The notes beneath the pieces are model-generated. The model was given only the letters and a program-made list of their open reading frames with translations, was not told the DNA's origin and ran no database searches. Positions 16,157 to 24,456 of a stretch of DNA of 50,596 nucleotides are shown one piece after another. Source of the stretch: an uncultured Ignavibacteria bacterium (GTDB taxonomy: Bacteria > Bacteroidota > Ignavibacteria > Tepidaquicellales > Tepidaquicellaceae); NCBI GenBank assembly GCA_937924675.1, contig CALEVL010000349.1, forward strand, positions 1 to 50,596, given 5' to 3'. Both the position numbers and the translations under genes were made by a program. Position 1 is the first letter of the stretch. Each line of letters begins with the position of its first letter.

Positions 16157-16693
16157 ATGCTTAGTCATCTGTCAAAACTCTTGATACAGGAACACGAGGT
16201 TATTGCGAGTGCCTGCAATAAAATCCATACCACTGAGGGATTGTGGATCAGCAATCCTGAAAATTACAAAATTTTCATTGGTGAAATTCTGAAATTCTTT
16301 TCGGTCTATGCCGATGAATTTCATCATAAAAAGGAAGAGGATATTTTGTTTCCTGCATTGGCAGAAAAAAATGAAATTGCAGGAACGGAACTGGTGAGAG
16401 AGCTTCTTGAACAGCATGAAATCTTTCGGGAGACCGGCAGAAATATCAGAAACCTGACTGAAGCCGGGGACTTTGCTTCGGCGCATGAGCAGTTAAAGCA
16501 GTATGCTGAATTGCTTTATGATCATATCGGAATTGAAAATGATGAAATATTTCCTATGACTGACGGCCTATTTAACGAGAACGAACTGGCAATGCTTCAT
16601 CACAGGTGCATAGATAAAGATTCAGAGCTTGGAACAGATATAAAGGAAGAGCTTGAAAAATTTGCTGCAGAAAAGCTGGAGTCTCATGAATGA
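16157..16693 (+). CDS. Hemerythrin-like HHE protein, first gene of the aromatic operon
   Basis: The four-helix metal ligands are visible: EHE near residue 12, FHHKKEEDILFP at about 56-67, EQHE at about 91-94, and DHIGIENDEIFPM at about 125-137. Such proteins bind O2 or NO at a di-iron centre. The start at 16157 (MLSHLSKLL) puts the first helix at the N-terminus; an ATG at 16124 would add 11 basic residues. The end overlaps the start of the reductase gene bcrC by eight bases, so the two are translated together. A likely role is to scavenge O2 or NO and protect the oxygen-sensitive benzoyl-CoA reductase. It is cytoplasmic, with no signal peptide. Confidence 0.85.
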   Translation: MLSHLSKLLIQEHEVIASACNKIHTTEGLWISNPENYKIFIGEILKFFSVYADEFHHKKEEDILFPALAEKNEIAGTELVRELLEQHEIFRETGRNIRNLTEAGDFASAHEQLKQYAELLYDHIGIENDEIFPMTDGLFNENELAMLHHRCIDKDSELGTDIKEELEKFAAEKLESHE

Positions 16694-17849
16694 ATTAAAC
16701 ACAATTCTGGAGTACTGCAAAGAACAGGCATTCGACTTAAATTTTACAAAAGCAAAGCAATGGAAAGCTTCAGCTGAGGGAAAAGTTCTTGTAGGATATT
16801 TCCCGATTTATTTCCCGAGAGAAATAGTTCATGCAATGAACGGCATAGCTGTAGGCATCATGGGTACCGGAGACAGAAAGCAAATCATCAAAGGCGATGC
16901 ATATTATCAGTCGTATATTTGTCATCTTCCGAGAGGGGTCATAGAAATGGCACTTGACAAGAATCTTGAAAGCTTTGACGGATTTGTGTTTCCTTCAATT
17001 TGCGATTGCATAAGGAATTTGTCCGGCATGTTTAAGCTAGCCGGAAAGGGAAGGTTTCAGAGGTATTTTGACTATCCGCAGAATTTTTCTGAGCAAACCG
17101 GGGGAGAATTTTACAGAACAGAGCTTGACAAGATCATAAGTGACATTTACGGTATCAATGGCGCTGTTCTCACACCGAAAGAGCTTAACAATTCAATAAG
17201 ACTTTACAACCGCAACAGGAGAATGATTGAAGAAATTTATGATATCAGATCAAATAATCCCGCCAGTCTTTCTGCAATTGACACTTACCATATTATAAGA
17301 GCGGGAATGGTCATGCCGGTCGAAGAGCACAATGCATTGCTGGAAGAAGTGATCTCACTCATTTCCGAAAATTCAGGCGAACAGTTGGACAACATTAGAG
17401 TTGTAGTGAGCGGATCATTTTGCGAGCAGCCGCCAATAGGATTAATCAAGTCAATAGAATTGGCGGGCTGTTACATTGTTGATGACGATTTTATGCTTGG
17501 CTCAAGGTGGATACAGGGTGATATTGATGATACATCGGAAGACCCGTTAAATGAAATTGTGAAATCATACCTTTATCAAAGTACTTTTTCATCTGCAATA
17601 TATGATGTAGGAAATCCAAAAGGAAAACGGTTGGTGGAGCTTGTAAAGAAGAGGGAGGCCGACGGCATAATATTCAGTGCTGCAAGCTTCTGCGATCCTG
17701 CATTGCTTGACAGGCCGGAACTTCAGAAGGAGTGTGACCTTGCAGGTGTACCATATATTTCATTTCAATACCATGAAAACACCGGTCAGTTCAAGGTTAT
17801 AAAAGAGCAGGCAGGAACTTTCTCAGATTCAATTAAACTCTGGGCATAA
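16686..17849 (+). CDS. bcrC: Benzoyl-CoA reductase, subunit C-like (HgdB/BcrBC family)
   Basis: The protein is 387 residues from the start MNELNTILEY, chosen because of the ATGAATGA overlap with the preceding gene and a GGAG eight bases upstream. It belongs to the 2-hydroxyacyl-CoA dehydratase D-component family, to which the benzoyl-CoA reductase substrate subunits belong. Conserved stretches are VGYFPIYFPREIVHAMNG, SYICHLPRGVIEMAL with Cys79, FVFPSICDCIRNL with Cys106, and the RWIQGDID region. These cysteines are expected to hold a 4Fe-4S cluster at the ring-reduction site. The following genes encode the B, A and D subunits, the same order C-B-A-D as in Thauera. Confidence 0.87.
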   Translation: MNELNTILEYCKEQAFDLNFTKAKQWKASAEGKVLVGYFPIYFPREIVHAMNGIAVGIMGTGDRKQIIKGDAYYQSYICHLPRGVIEMALDKNLESFDGFVFPSICDCIRNLSGMFKLAGKGRFQRYFDYPQNFSEQTGGEFYRTELDKIISDIYGINGAVLTPKELNNSIRLYNRNRRMIEEIYDIRSNNPASLSAIDTYHIIRAGMVMPVEEHNALLEEVISLISENSGEQLDNIRVVVSGSFCEQPPIGLIKSIELAGCYIVDDDFMLGSRWIQGDIDDTSEDPLNEIVKSYLYQSTFSSAIYDVGNPKGKRLVELVKKREADGIIFSAASFCDPALLDRPELQKECDLAGVPYISFQYHENTGQFKVIKEQAGTFSDSIKLWA

Positions 17850-17860
17850 AAAAAAAGAAT

Positions 17861-19159
17861 ATGAAGACACAAGAACAGGAAGTTGTAAAAGAGAAAAGCA
17901 TGCTGATTCAAAAAGAGATGCTTGCAAATCTTTTCACCGAACTGAGCAATTCAAGAGAGACGGGAAAGAAGGTTGTATATACTTTTGTTCCCGGCAATCT
18001 GACAGAGCTGATACTTTCATTTGATATGCTTCCGGTTTACCCTGAAATTAATGCTCTTCAGTCAGGCATGCGAAAGAAATCAGCCGGATATATCAGAGAT
18101 GCAGAGAAGCTTGGATTCAGCGAAGATGTCTGCACTTATGTTAAATGCGATATAGGAATGATGCTGAACGGCAACATAGGACCGACCGGAGAGAAACTTC
18201 CGCCTCCCGATCTGCTTCTTCTCAGTTATACTGGTTGTTTTACTTTTATGAAGTGGTTTGAGAATCTTGAGCGCCTATATCCGGGAGTTCCGGTTGCAAT
18301 GCTGCATACACCATATCAGGAAGACGGCAATGTAACACCGGAGCAGATAGATTATATGGTAAAGCAGCTCAATGAAGATGTCATTCCAAAAATGGAAGCT
18401 GTCTCAGGAAAAAAACTGGATATGAACAGACTTTCTCAAATGATGGTAAATTCAGCAACTTCAGAAGATCTTCTTGTAAAGATTCTTCAAAGTGCAAAAA
18501 ACAAACCTTCGCCGATAGACGCTTACTTTGCAGGCGTTTATTACATTGGCCCAATGTTTACGGCATTCAGAGGAACTTCAGAAGCTGTTGATTATTATTC
18601 ACAGCTCAACAACGAAGTTCAAGACAGAATAAGTAAGGGGCTTGGTCCGATAACTCCGGAGGGAGAAATCGGCGAGGAGAAATTCAGGCTTGTGGTTGAG
18701 GGTCCTCCAAACTGGACCAACTTCCGGGAGTTCTGGAAAATCTTCTATGATATGGGAGCCGTGATAGTAGCATCCTCATACACAAAAGTTGGAGGTGTTT
18801 ACGATCTTGGATTCAGGCACGATCCCGCTCATCCACTTGAGAGTCTTTCAAGATATTGCATGGGATGTTATACAAATATGAATCTGCCTCAGAGGGTAGA
18901 TCTTCTTGCTGACTATGTTACCGAGTACAGCGCCGACGGATTCCTTATAAATTCCATTAAGAGCTGCAACTCTTTCTCTGCAGGACAATTGATGATCATG
19001 AGAGAGATTGAACACAGGACAGGGATTCCGGTAGGATTTATAGAGAGTGACCTTGTTGATCCAAGATATTTTTCTTATGCCAATATTAAGAACAGGCTCG
19101 AATCATTCTTTCAGATGCTTGAGCAAAGAAGGATCATAATGTCGCAGGAACAAAGGTGA
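17861..19159 (+). CDS. bcrB: Benzoyl-CoA reductase, subunit B-like
   Basis: This 432-residue member of the same dehydratase/reductase family as BcrC has the characteristic N-terminal stretch YTFVPGNLTELILSFDMLPVYPEINAL. Candidate cluster cysteines are Cys91 and Cys96 (EDVCTYVKCDIG), Cys in LSYTGCFTFMKWF, and Cys in INSIKSCNSFSAGQ near the end, with the conserved ESDLVDPRYFS. Together with BcrC it forms the substrate-binding half of the class I enzyme, which reduces benzoyl-CoA to cyclohexa-1,5-diene-1-carbonyl-CoA with two electrons and ATP hydrolysis. It starts 12 bases after bcrC without a clear Shine-Dalgarno. The length fits BcrB. Confidence 0.9.
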   Translation: MKTQEQEVVKEKSMLIQKEMLANLFTELSNSRETGKKVVYTFVPGNLTELILSFDMLPVYPEINALQSGMRKKSAGYIRDAEKLGFSEDVCTYVKCDIGMMLNGNIGPTGEKLPPPDLLLLSYTGCFTFMKWFENLERLYPGVPVAMLHTPYQEDGNVTPEQIDYMVKQLNEDVIPKMEAVSGKKLDMNRLSQMMVNSATSEDLLVKILQSAKNKPSPIDAYFAGVYYIGPMFTAFRGTSEAVDYYSQLNNEVQDRISKGLGPITPEGEIGEEKFRLVVEGPPNWTNFREFWKIFYDMGAVIVASSYTKVGGVYDLGFRHDPAHPLESLSRYCMGCYTNMNLPQRVDLLADYVTEYSADGFLINSIKSCNSFSAGQLMIMREIEHRTGIPVGFIESDLVDPRYFSYANIKNRLESFFQMLEQRRIIMSQEQR

Positions 19160-19183
19160 GAAAATAATTCAAATCAAATTATA

Positions 19184-20626
19184 ATGAAAAACTTCTTTCT
19201 TGGCGTAGACCTTGGGTCTACAACATCAAAGGCGGTAATAATTAACGAAGAAGACCAGATAATCGGCAGGGGCATAACAAATACCAGATCGAATTATTCG
19301 GTTGCAGCAGATATTGCAAGAGATGAAGCTGTATTCAACGGGAGGTTTTCGATACTCAAAAAGAAACTTTCCGGTGAAATCGCCGCAAGATCCGAATACA
19401 AGAAGTACATAGATGATCTTGAAAGCGTATTCCAGTATGAACAATTCAAGGTAAGACTTGACAAGCTTGGTGATGAATTGCTTAAGACATGCAGATCTTA
19501 CTTCAAAGAACAACAGAAGCAGGAAGAAATCATAGGGCATTTGAGAAACATCAGAAGGTCATTCAAGCCGGTAATTAAGCATGACTATCTTTACAATAAT
19601 CTCGGATCTAGGAACCAGTTTTTCAGAGATATTGTGTCAGAAAAATATAACGAAGAAGTTGGGAAGTTGAGTATGTCATTATTCGAACCTCTTATGACGG
19701 TTTGGGACAAAAGCATAAGTCCTGCCGAAAACCAACTCATTACTTTTGACTTTGCCGAGCTTGTGCAGAAGGCCATGGATGAGCTTGATGAAAAGTACAA
19801 GAACATACCTGACACTTATGCAGACAATGAAAGCGTAAATTTTGATGCGGAGTTGAATCTGCTCAAAGGCAATTACAATCAGGTTTCAGAGACACTCAGA
19901 AAGCATATAGAAGAAATCACAAGGCTGGATTTTAAAATTACGAACATGACGGGAACAGGATATGGCAGAGCACTGCTGCCTTTCCCGGAGGATTGCATCA
20001 GATCTGAAATCCTTTGCCATGCATTCGGTGCACACGCAATATTTCCCGACACACGGACTGTTCTTGATATAGGAGGACAGGATACAAAAGCAATTCAGGT
20101 TGATAAATATGGACTTGTAACAAGTTTCCAAATGAATGACAGATGCGCAGCAGGCTGTGGCCGATATCTTGGTTATATTGCAGACGAGATGAGCATTTCT
20201 CTGAATGAACTTGGTCCCATGGCGCTGCAGTCAGAGAAAGAAGTTACAATTTGCTCAACATGTACTGTCTTTGCAGGAGCAGAACTCAGGGAACTTACAA
20301 ATATGGGAGAGAAGCGCGAAGACATTCTTGGCGGACTGCACAAAGCGATCATAATGAGAGCAATGTCGCTGATAGCCAGATCCGGCGGTGTGTTTAACGA
20401 GTTCACATTTACCGGCGGTGTTGCAAGAAATCCTGCTGTAATAAAGTATCTGACTCATTTTATTGAAGAGAGCTACGGAACAGACATAAAAATAAACATT
20501 CATACGGATTCAATATTCATGGGTGCTCTCGGGGGTGCAATGTTTGCGCGGCGCAATATAAGAGCTGAACTGCCGTCAAAATCAGGTAAGAAAGAATTTT
20601 CAAACGAATCATCTGCTGCCAACTGA
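19184..20626 (+). CDS. bcrA: Benzoyl-CoA reductase, subunit A (ATPase with insert)
   Basis: An ASKHA-fold ATPase begins with GVDLGSTTSKAV (7-18). An insert of roughly 200 residues (about 50-245, helical and charged) separates it from the rest of the domain: MTGTGYGRALL, VLDIGGQDTKAI (294-304), the cluster ligands Cys321 (NDRCAAGCGR) and Cys360 (CSTCTVFAGAE), and FTGGVARNPAV. The 39-residue spacing of the two cysteines equals that in the activator HgdC. The dimer with BcrD should bind one bridging 4Fe-4S cluster and couple ATP hydrolysis to electron transfer from ferredoxin into BcrBC. The insert is typical of the larger ATPase subunit of class I reductases. Confidence 0.9.
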   Translation: MKNFFLGVDLGSTTSKAVIINEEDQIIGRGITNTRSNYSVAADIARDEAVFNGRFSILKKKLSGEIAARSEYKKYIDDLESVFQYEQFKVRLDKLGDELLKTCRSYFKEQQKQEEIIGHLRNIRRSFKPVIKHDYLYNNLGSRNQFFRDIVSEKYNEEVGKLSMSLFEPLMTVWDKSISPAENQLITFDFAELVQKAMDELDEKYKNIPDTYADNESVNFDAELNLLKGNYNQVSETLRKHIEEITRLDFKITNMTGTGYGRALLPFPEDCIRSEILCHAFGAHAIFPDTRTVLDIGGQDTKAIQVDKYGLVTSFQMNDRCAAGCGRYLGYIADEMSISLNELGPMALQSEKEVTICSTCTVFAGAELRELTNMGEKREDILGGLHKAIIMRAMSLIARSGGVFNEFTFTGGVARNPAVIKYLTHFIEESYGTDIKINIHTDSIFMGALGGAMFARRNIRAELPSKSGKKEFSNESSAAN

Positions 20627-20628
20627 CT

Positions 20629-21477
20629 ATGGAAAATAAATTCTACACTGCAGGCGTTGATGTAGGAAGCAACTTCATAAAATTTGTTCTTATGGAGTAT
20701 TCAGATACACCTGTGATAATTGACAGGCAAACCGAAAAAATCAGGAAAAGAAATCCAACTGATATTGCTGATGAGCTCACAAACACCGTCTTGGAAAGAA
20801 ATGATCTGAAGTATGGTGATGTTGAGTACCTTGCATCAACCGGAGAAGGCGATCTGGTGAAGAGGAAGAGGGGACACTTTTATGGTATGACAACTCATTC
20901 AAGAGGAGCAAATTTTTTGTTTCCTGATGCACGATGTGTTGTAGATATGGGAGCGCTTTATGTAAGGGCTATAAAGATTACTCCGGAGGCAAGAGTAGAA
21001 GACTATAAAATGACTGGTCAGTGTGCTTCAGGATCAGGGCAGTTTGTTGAGAATATTTCAAGATATCTGGGGCTTTCAATCGAAGAAGTCGGCGAAGTGT
21101 CATTGAAAGCAGACAAGCCGGAAGTGTCTTCCGGAATCTGTGCCGTGCTTGCGGAAACCGATGTAATCAACATGGTATCACGCGGGATAACAACACCTAA
21201 CATAATCAAAGGAATTCATATTTCGATTGCAAACAGAATTTTGAAATTACTCAGTTCTCTTAAAGCAGAATCACCAATAATTCTCACAGGAGGAATGGCA
21301 CTGAATACGGGAATGCTTGAAGCATTAGGAGAACAGTTAAATGAAACGGGAAAGACATTCGAAGTAAAGACGCATCAGGATGCGGTTTATGCCGGTGCTA
21401 TTGGAGCGGCACTTTGGGGAGGTTACAGACACCTAAAGTTGCTGGAAAAAAGCGGTGCAGTTAACAACATTAATTAA
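20629..21477 (+). CDS. bcrD: Benzoyl-CoA reductase, subunit D (ATPase)
   Basis: The 282-residue compact ASKHA ATPase has GVDVGSNFIKFVL (9-21), LASTGEGD, CVVDMGALYVRAIKI, Cys132 (TGQCASGSGQF), Cys171 (SGICAVLAETDVI) and LTGGMALNTGM. The spacing of 39 between the cluster cysteines is conserved. It pairs with BcrA as the activating half of the reductase. It begins two bases after the bcrA stop codon. The length and motifs match BcrD of Thauera and BadG of Rhodopseudomonas. Confidence 0.92.
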   Translation: MENKFYTAGVDVGSNFIKFVLMEYSDTPVIIDRQTEKIRKRNPTDIADELTNTVLERNDLKYGDVEYLASTGEGDLVKRKRGHFYGMTTHSRGANFLFPDARCVVDMGALYVRAIKITPEARVEDYKMTGQCASGSGQFVENISRYLGLSIEEVGEVSLKADKPEVSSGICAVLAETDVINMVSRGITTPNIIKGIHISIANRILKLLSSLKAESPIILTGGMALNTGMLEALGEQLNETGKTFEVKTHQDAVYAGAIGAALWGGYRHLKLLEKSGAVNNIN

Positions 21478-21482
21478 GAGAA

Positions 21483-23228
21483 ATGGAATATCTTGAATCC
21501 ACAATGACTCCGGGAAAAATGTTGCAGGGAATCTCTCAACTGATTTTGCGCAACGCAGAAATGTATGCCGGAAAGATTGTCTTCAGCGAAAAGCAAGACG
21601 GTAAATATTCAGGGATAACATGGGCAGAACTGTATGAGCGAATTCTTAACATCTCATACAATCTTAAGAAGCGGGGTTTTTCAAAGGGCGATAAGATTGT
21701 TATATTTTCTCCCAATCGTCTTGAAATGCTTGAACTTGAACTTGCTATCATGGCATCCGGCGGTGTGGCAGTTCCGATTTTTGCATACTTTCACAGAGAA
21801 ACGGCAGAACTTCTTATCAATCATTGCGATGCAAAATTTCTCGCGGCAGCCGGAGATCTCCAGCTTGGAAGAGTTCAGGATATTAATGTAAATGAGATTT
21901 TTGTATTTGATAAGGATGCCGGCAGTTATTTCCCAAATCAGTCAGACTTCTCTGATTTACTTACTCAAAGAGATGACACAACGCATGAACTAAGCATGGA
22001 AAATCTGACTGATGAAATTTGCCTGAATATGTATACTTCCGGCACAATGGGAATACCAAAATGTGTTCAGATCACGCACGGCAACATTCTGTCACAGCAG
22101 GCAGGTCTTTCGCGGTACGGAAAAATTCATGAAGGCGACAGGTTCTTGTCATATCTGCCCTGGCATCACAGCTTCGGAGGGATTTTTGAGCTTTTCACTG
22201 CATTGTACAACGGTGCAACGATAGCACTTGAATCAGGATATGGAAAGGATTCTGCCACAATATTTGAAAACTGGAAACTCATTCAGCCGACAGTCTTTTT
22301 CAGTGTTCCAAAGGTTTACCAGGCCTTGTTTGATCTTGCTTCTTCCAACAAGGAAGCTGAAGAACTTTTTTTTCATTCACAGTTGAAATTTATTTTTACT
22401 GCTGCTGCTTCTCTTCCTCAGAAACTTTCGGATGAATTTGAAAAAAGAAACATTCCCGTGCTTGAAGGATGGGGGCTGACCGAAACATCTCCTTGCTGTA
22501 CACTTACTGATCCGGGTAAGAGGAGAAAGCCCGGTGTTGTCGGTTTTCCTTTGCCCGGTGTAACATTGCGACTTGCAGACGATGGTGAAATACAGGTAAA
22601 AGGTCCTAACGTTATGAAGGGTTACTACAAAAATGATGATGCAAACAACAGCGTATTCACTGAAGACGGGTGGTTTTGCACGGGTGATATTGGCGAGATC
22701 ACAGAAGACGGTCTGAAGCTTATTACAAGAAAGGACAGAATATTCAAATTGTCAAACGGTGAGAAAGTGATTCCGTCTGATCTTGAGAAACTGATTGAGA
22801 TGAAGTGTCATTACATATCTTTTGCTATGGTAGTGGGAAGCGGCGAAGAGTATCCGGTTGCACTCTTGTTCCCTAACAGGAAACTGCTTGAACAGCCTCA
22901 TTATTCAATTTCACCTGAGGAAGGATGTTTCTGTCCAAGGGATCTTGAGGAATTAAGCAGATGTCTGCACGGATGTCTTCATGATGCCAACTGCGGAATT
23001 AAACAAAACTTTTCGAAAATACAGGCAGCAATGATAATAGATGATGAATTGTCGGTTGAAAACAATACTCTAACATCATCTATGAAACTTGCTCCCAAGA
23101 ATGTTGTGAATGCCTACAGAGCACATTTAGACAAGCTTTACGGTGCCGACAACCCGTTGGACAATGAAGTTTATATAATTAATCTCAGCAAATTCGAACA
23201 TAAATTTGAAAAGAAATTCAGTCTCTGA
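21483..23228 (+). CDS. AMP-forming acyl-CoA synthetase, probable aromatic acid-CoA ligase
   Basis: Adenylation motifs are all present: the phosphate loop YTSGTMGIPKCVQITHGN (about 183-200), LPWHHSFGG, EGWGLTETSP, the hinge region GWFCTGDIGEITEDG...TRKDRIFKLSNGEKVIPSDLE, and the C-terminal catalytic lysine in LTSSMKLAPK. The sequence style is that of long-chain fatty acyl-CoA synthetases (581 residues), not of the shorter classical benzoate-CoA ligases. By position, directly after bcrD, it most likely activates the aromatic growth substrate, for example 4-hydroxybenzoate or benzoate, to its CoA thioester at the cost of ATP to AMP. A Cys-rich stretch near 480-505 (GCFCPRDLEELSRCLHGCLH) is unusual. 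The substrate is inferred only from context. Confidence 0.8.
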   Translation: MEYLESTMTPGKMLQGISQLILRNAEMYAGKIVFSEKQDGKYSGITWAELYERILNISYNLKKRGFSKGDKIVIFSPNRLEMLELELAIMASGGVAVPIFAYFHRETAELLINHCDAKFLAAAGDLQLGRVQDINVNEIFVFDKDAGSYFPNQSDFSDLLTQRDDTTHELSMENLTDEICLNMYTSGTMGIPKCVQITHGNILSQQAGLSRYGKIHEGDRFLSYLPWHHSFGGIFELFTALYNGATIALESGYGKDSATIFENWKLIQPTVFFSVPKVYQALFDLASSNKEAEELFFHSQLKFIFTAAASLPQKLSDEFEKRNIPVLEGWGLTETSPCCTLTDPGKRRKPGVVGFPLPGVTLRLADDGEIQVKGPNVMKGYYKNDDANNSVFTEDGWFCTGDIGEITEDGLKLITRKDRIFKLSNGEKVIPSDLEKLIEMKCHYISFAMVVGSGEEYPVALLFPNRKLLEQPHYSISPEEGCFCPRDLEELSRCLHGCLHDANCGIKQNFSKIQAAMIIDDELSVENNTLTSSMKLAPKNVVNAYRAHLDKLYGADNPLDNEVYIINLSKFEHKFEKKFSL

Positions 23229-23229
23229 G

Positions 23230-24456
23230 ATGTATGAATTAAAGACGACACTATACCTTCGGGAGGTCATGAAGGAATACTTCCTCGGCTTTGAAAGAGC
23301 GAAAAAGATTGCCTGGTGTACAAGCGTGGGACCGGCCGAACTGCTTCGCTCTTTCGGTTTTGAAGTTTACTTTCCGGAAAATCACGGTGCGCTCATGGGA
23401 GCAACAAGAAAGGCAGGGGATTTTATACCGGCAGCCGTGAATCTCGGTTATTCGGGAGATATCTGCTCTTATCTGACGAGTGATATCGGAGCATACCTGT
23501 CCAAGCGAACCCCGTTAATGGAACATTACGGTTTAAAGGGTATCCCAAAACCTGACCTGATCGTATTCAATACGAATCAATGCAGAGAGGTTCAGGACTG
23601 GTTCACTTTTTTTGCGAAAGAGTTTAATTGTCCTGCTGTTGGAATCTATCCACCGAGGCACATTGACGAAATAACTGATGAAGAAGCAGCTGACGTTGCA
23701 TCACAGTTCAAGTCAATGATTCCTGTTTGCGAAGAGACAAGCGGACGGACTTTTGACATAGATGCTTTCAGACAATGCGTGAACCTGAGCAGAGAGGCAA
23801 CAGAACTCTGGAAGAAAGTTCTCGGAACCGCTAAGCATACTCCTGCTCCCATCACTTTCTTCGACGGCACGATTCATATGGGACCCATAGTAGTAATGAG
23901 AGGGACTATCAATGCTGTCAAATATTATGAAAGGCTTCTGGCAGAACTTGAAGAGAATATCAAAATGGGTTTGGGTGCGGTACCGGATGAAAGAACCAGA
24001 ATCTATTGGGACGGAATGCCAATCTGGGGTAAACTCAGAAGCATGTCCGATCTTTTCGCGCAGAACAACAGCGCTGTAGTTGCCTCAACATATTGCAACA
24101 GTTGGGTGTTTGATGCATTCAGTGAAACAGATCCGTTTCTTTCAACAGCGCGCGCCTATACTGAGATTTTCATCAACAGAAGCGAAGCTGCCAAGATGAA
24201 GTATATAAAGCAGTTTGCCGATGAGTTCAGAATTGACGGCATAATATTTCATGATGCAAAAACCTGCTTCAATAATTCTAATGCAAGATTTGGAATGCCC
24301 CGCAGATTTTACAAGGAATATGGGATTCCAACTTTGACCATCGAGGGTGACCTTTGCGATTTAAGATTCTTTTCGGAAGGGCAGACAATTACCAAAATTG
24401 AAACTTTCATAGAGCAGATCGAAACCACTAAAGAGTCGGAGAAAACTAATGTCTGA
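23230..24456 (+). CDS. Second BcrB/HgdB-family dehydratase/reductase subunit
   Basis: The start MYELKTTLYLREV lies one base after the ligase stop; an upstream in-frame ATG at 23206 overlaps the ligase and is less likely. The 408-residue protein parallels BcrB along its length. IAWCTSVGPAELLRSFGFEVYFPEN, GDICSYLTSDIG (Cys79), FNTNQCREVQDWF, HDAKTCFNNSNARFG and IEGDLCDLRFFSEG correspond to the BcrB cluster and substrate regions. It is a distinct paralogue, with Cys30 and other cysteines that BcrB lacks. No second partner subunit is encoded next to it. It is followed, with an eight-base overlap, by the ketoreductase-activase fusion, which supplies an activator domain. The pair could form a separate dehydratase or a specialised ring reductase, or work with BcrC. 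Confidence 0.75.
   Translation: MYELKTTLYLREVMKEYFLGFERAKKIAWCTSVGPAELLRSFGFEVYFPENHGALMGATRKAGDFIPAAVNLGYSGDICSYLTSDIGAYLSKRTPLMEHYGLKGIPKPDLIVFNTNQCREVQDWFTFFAKEFNCPAVGIYPPRHIDEITDEEAADVASQFKSMIPVCEETSGRTFDIDAFRQCVNLSREATELWKKVLGTAKHTPAPITFFDGTIHMGPIVVMRGTINAVKYYERLLAELEENIKMGLGAVPDERTRIYWDGMPIWGKLRSMSDLFAQNNSAVVASTYCNSWVFDAFSETDPFLSTARAYTEIFINRSEAAKMKYIKQFADEFRIDGIIFHDAKTCFNNSNARFGMPRRFYKEYGIPTLTIEGDLCDLRFFSEGQTITKIETFIEQIETTKESEKTNV

Noticed and set aside
16686..21477. 2-hydroxyglutaryl-CoA dehydratase instead of benzoyl-CoA reductase
   Set aside because: Four subunits in C-B-A-D order, an ATPase with the large insert, and Had, Oah and Dch in the same operon fit benzoyl-CoA reductase.
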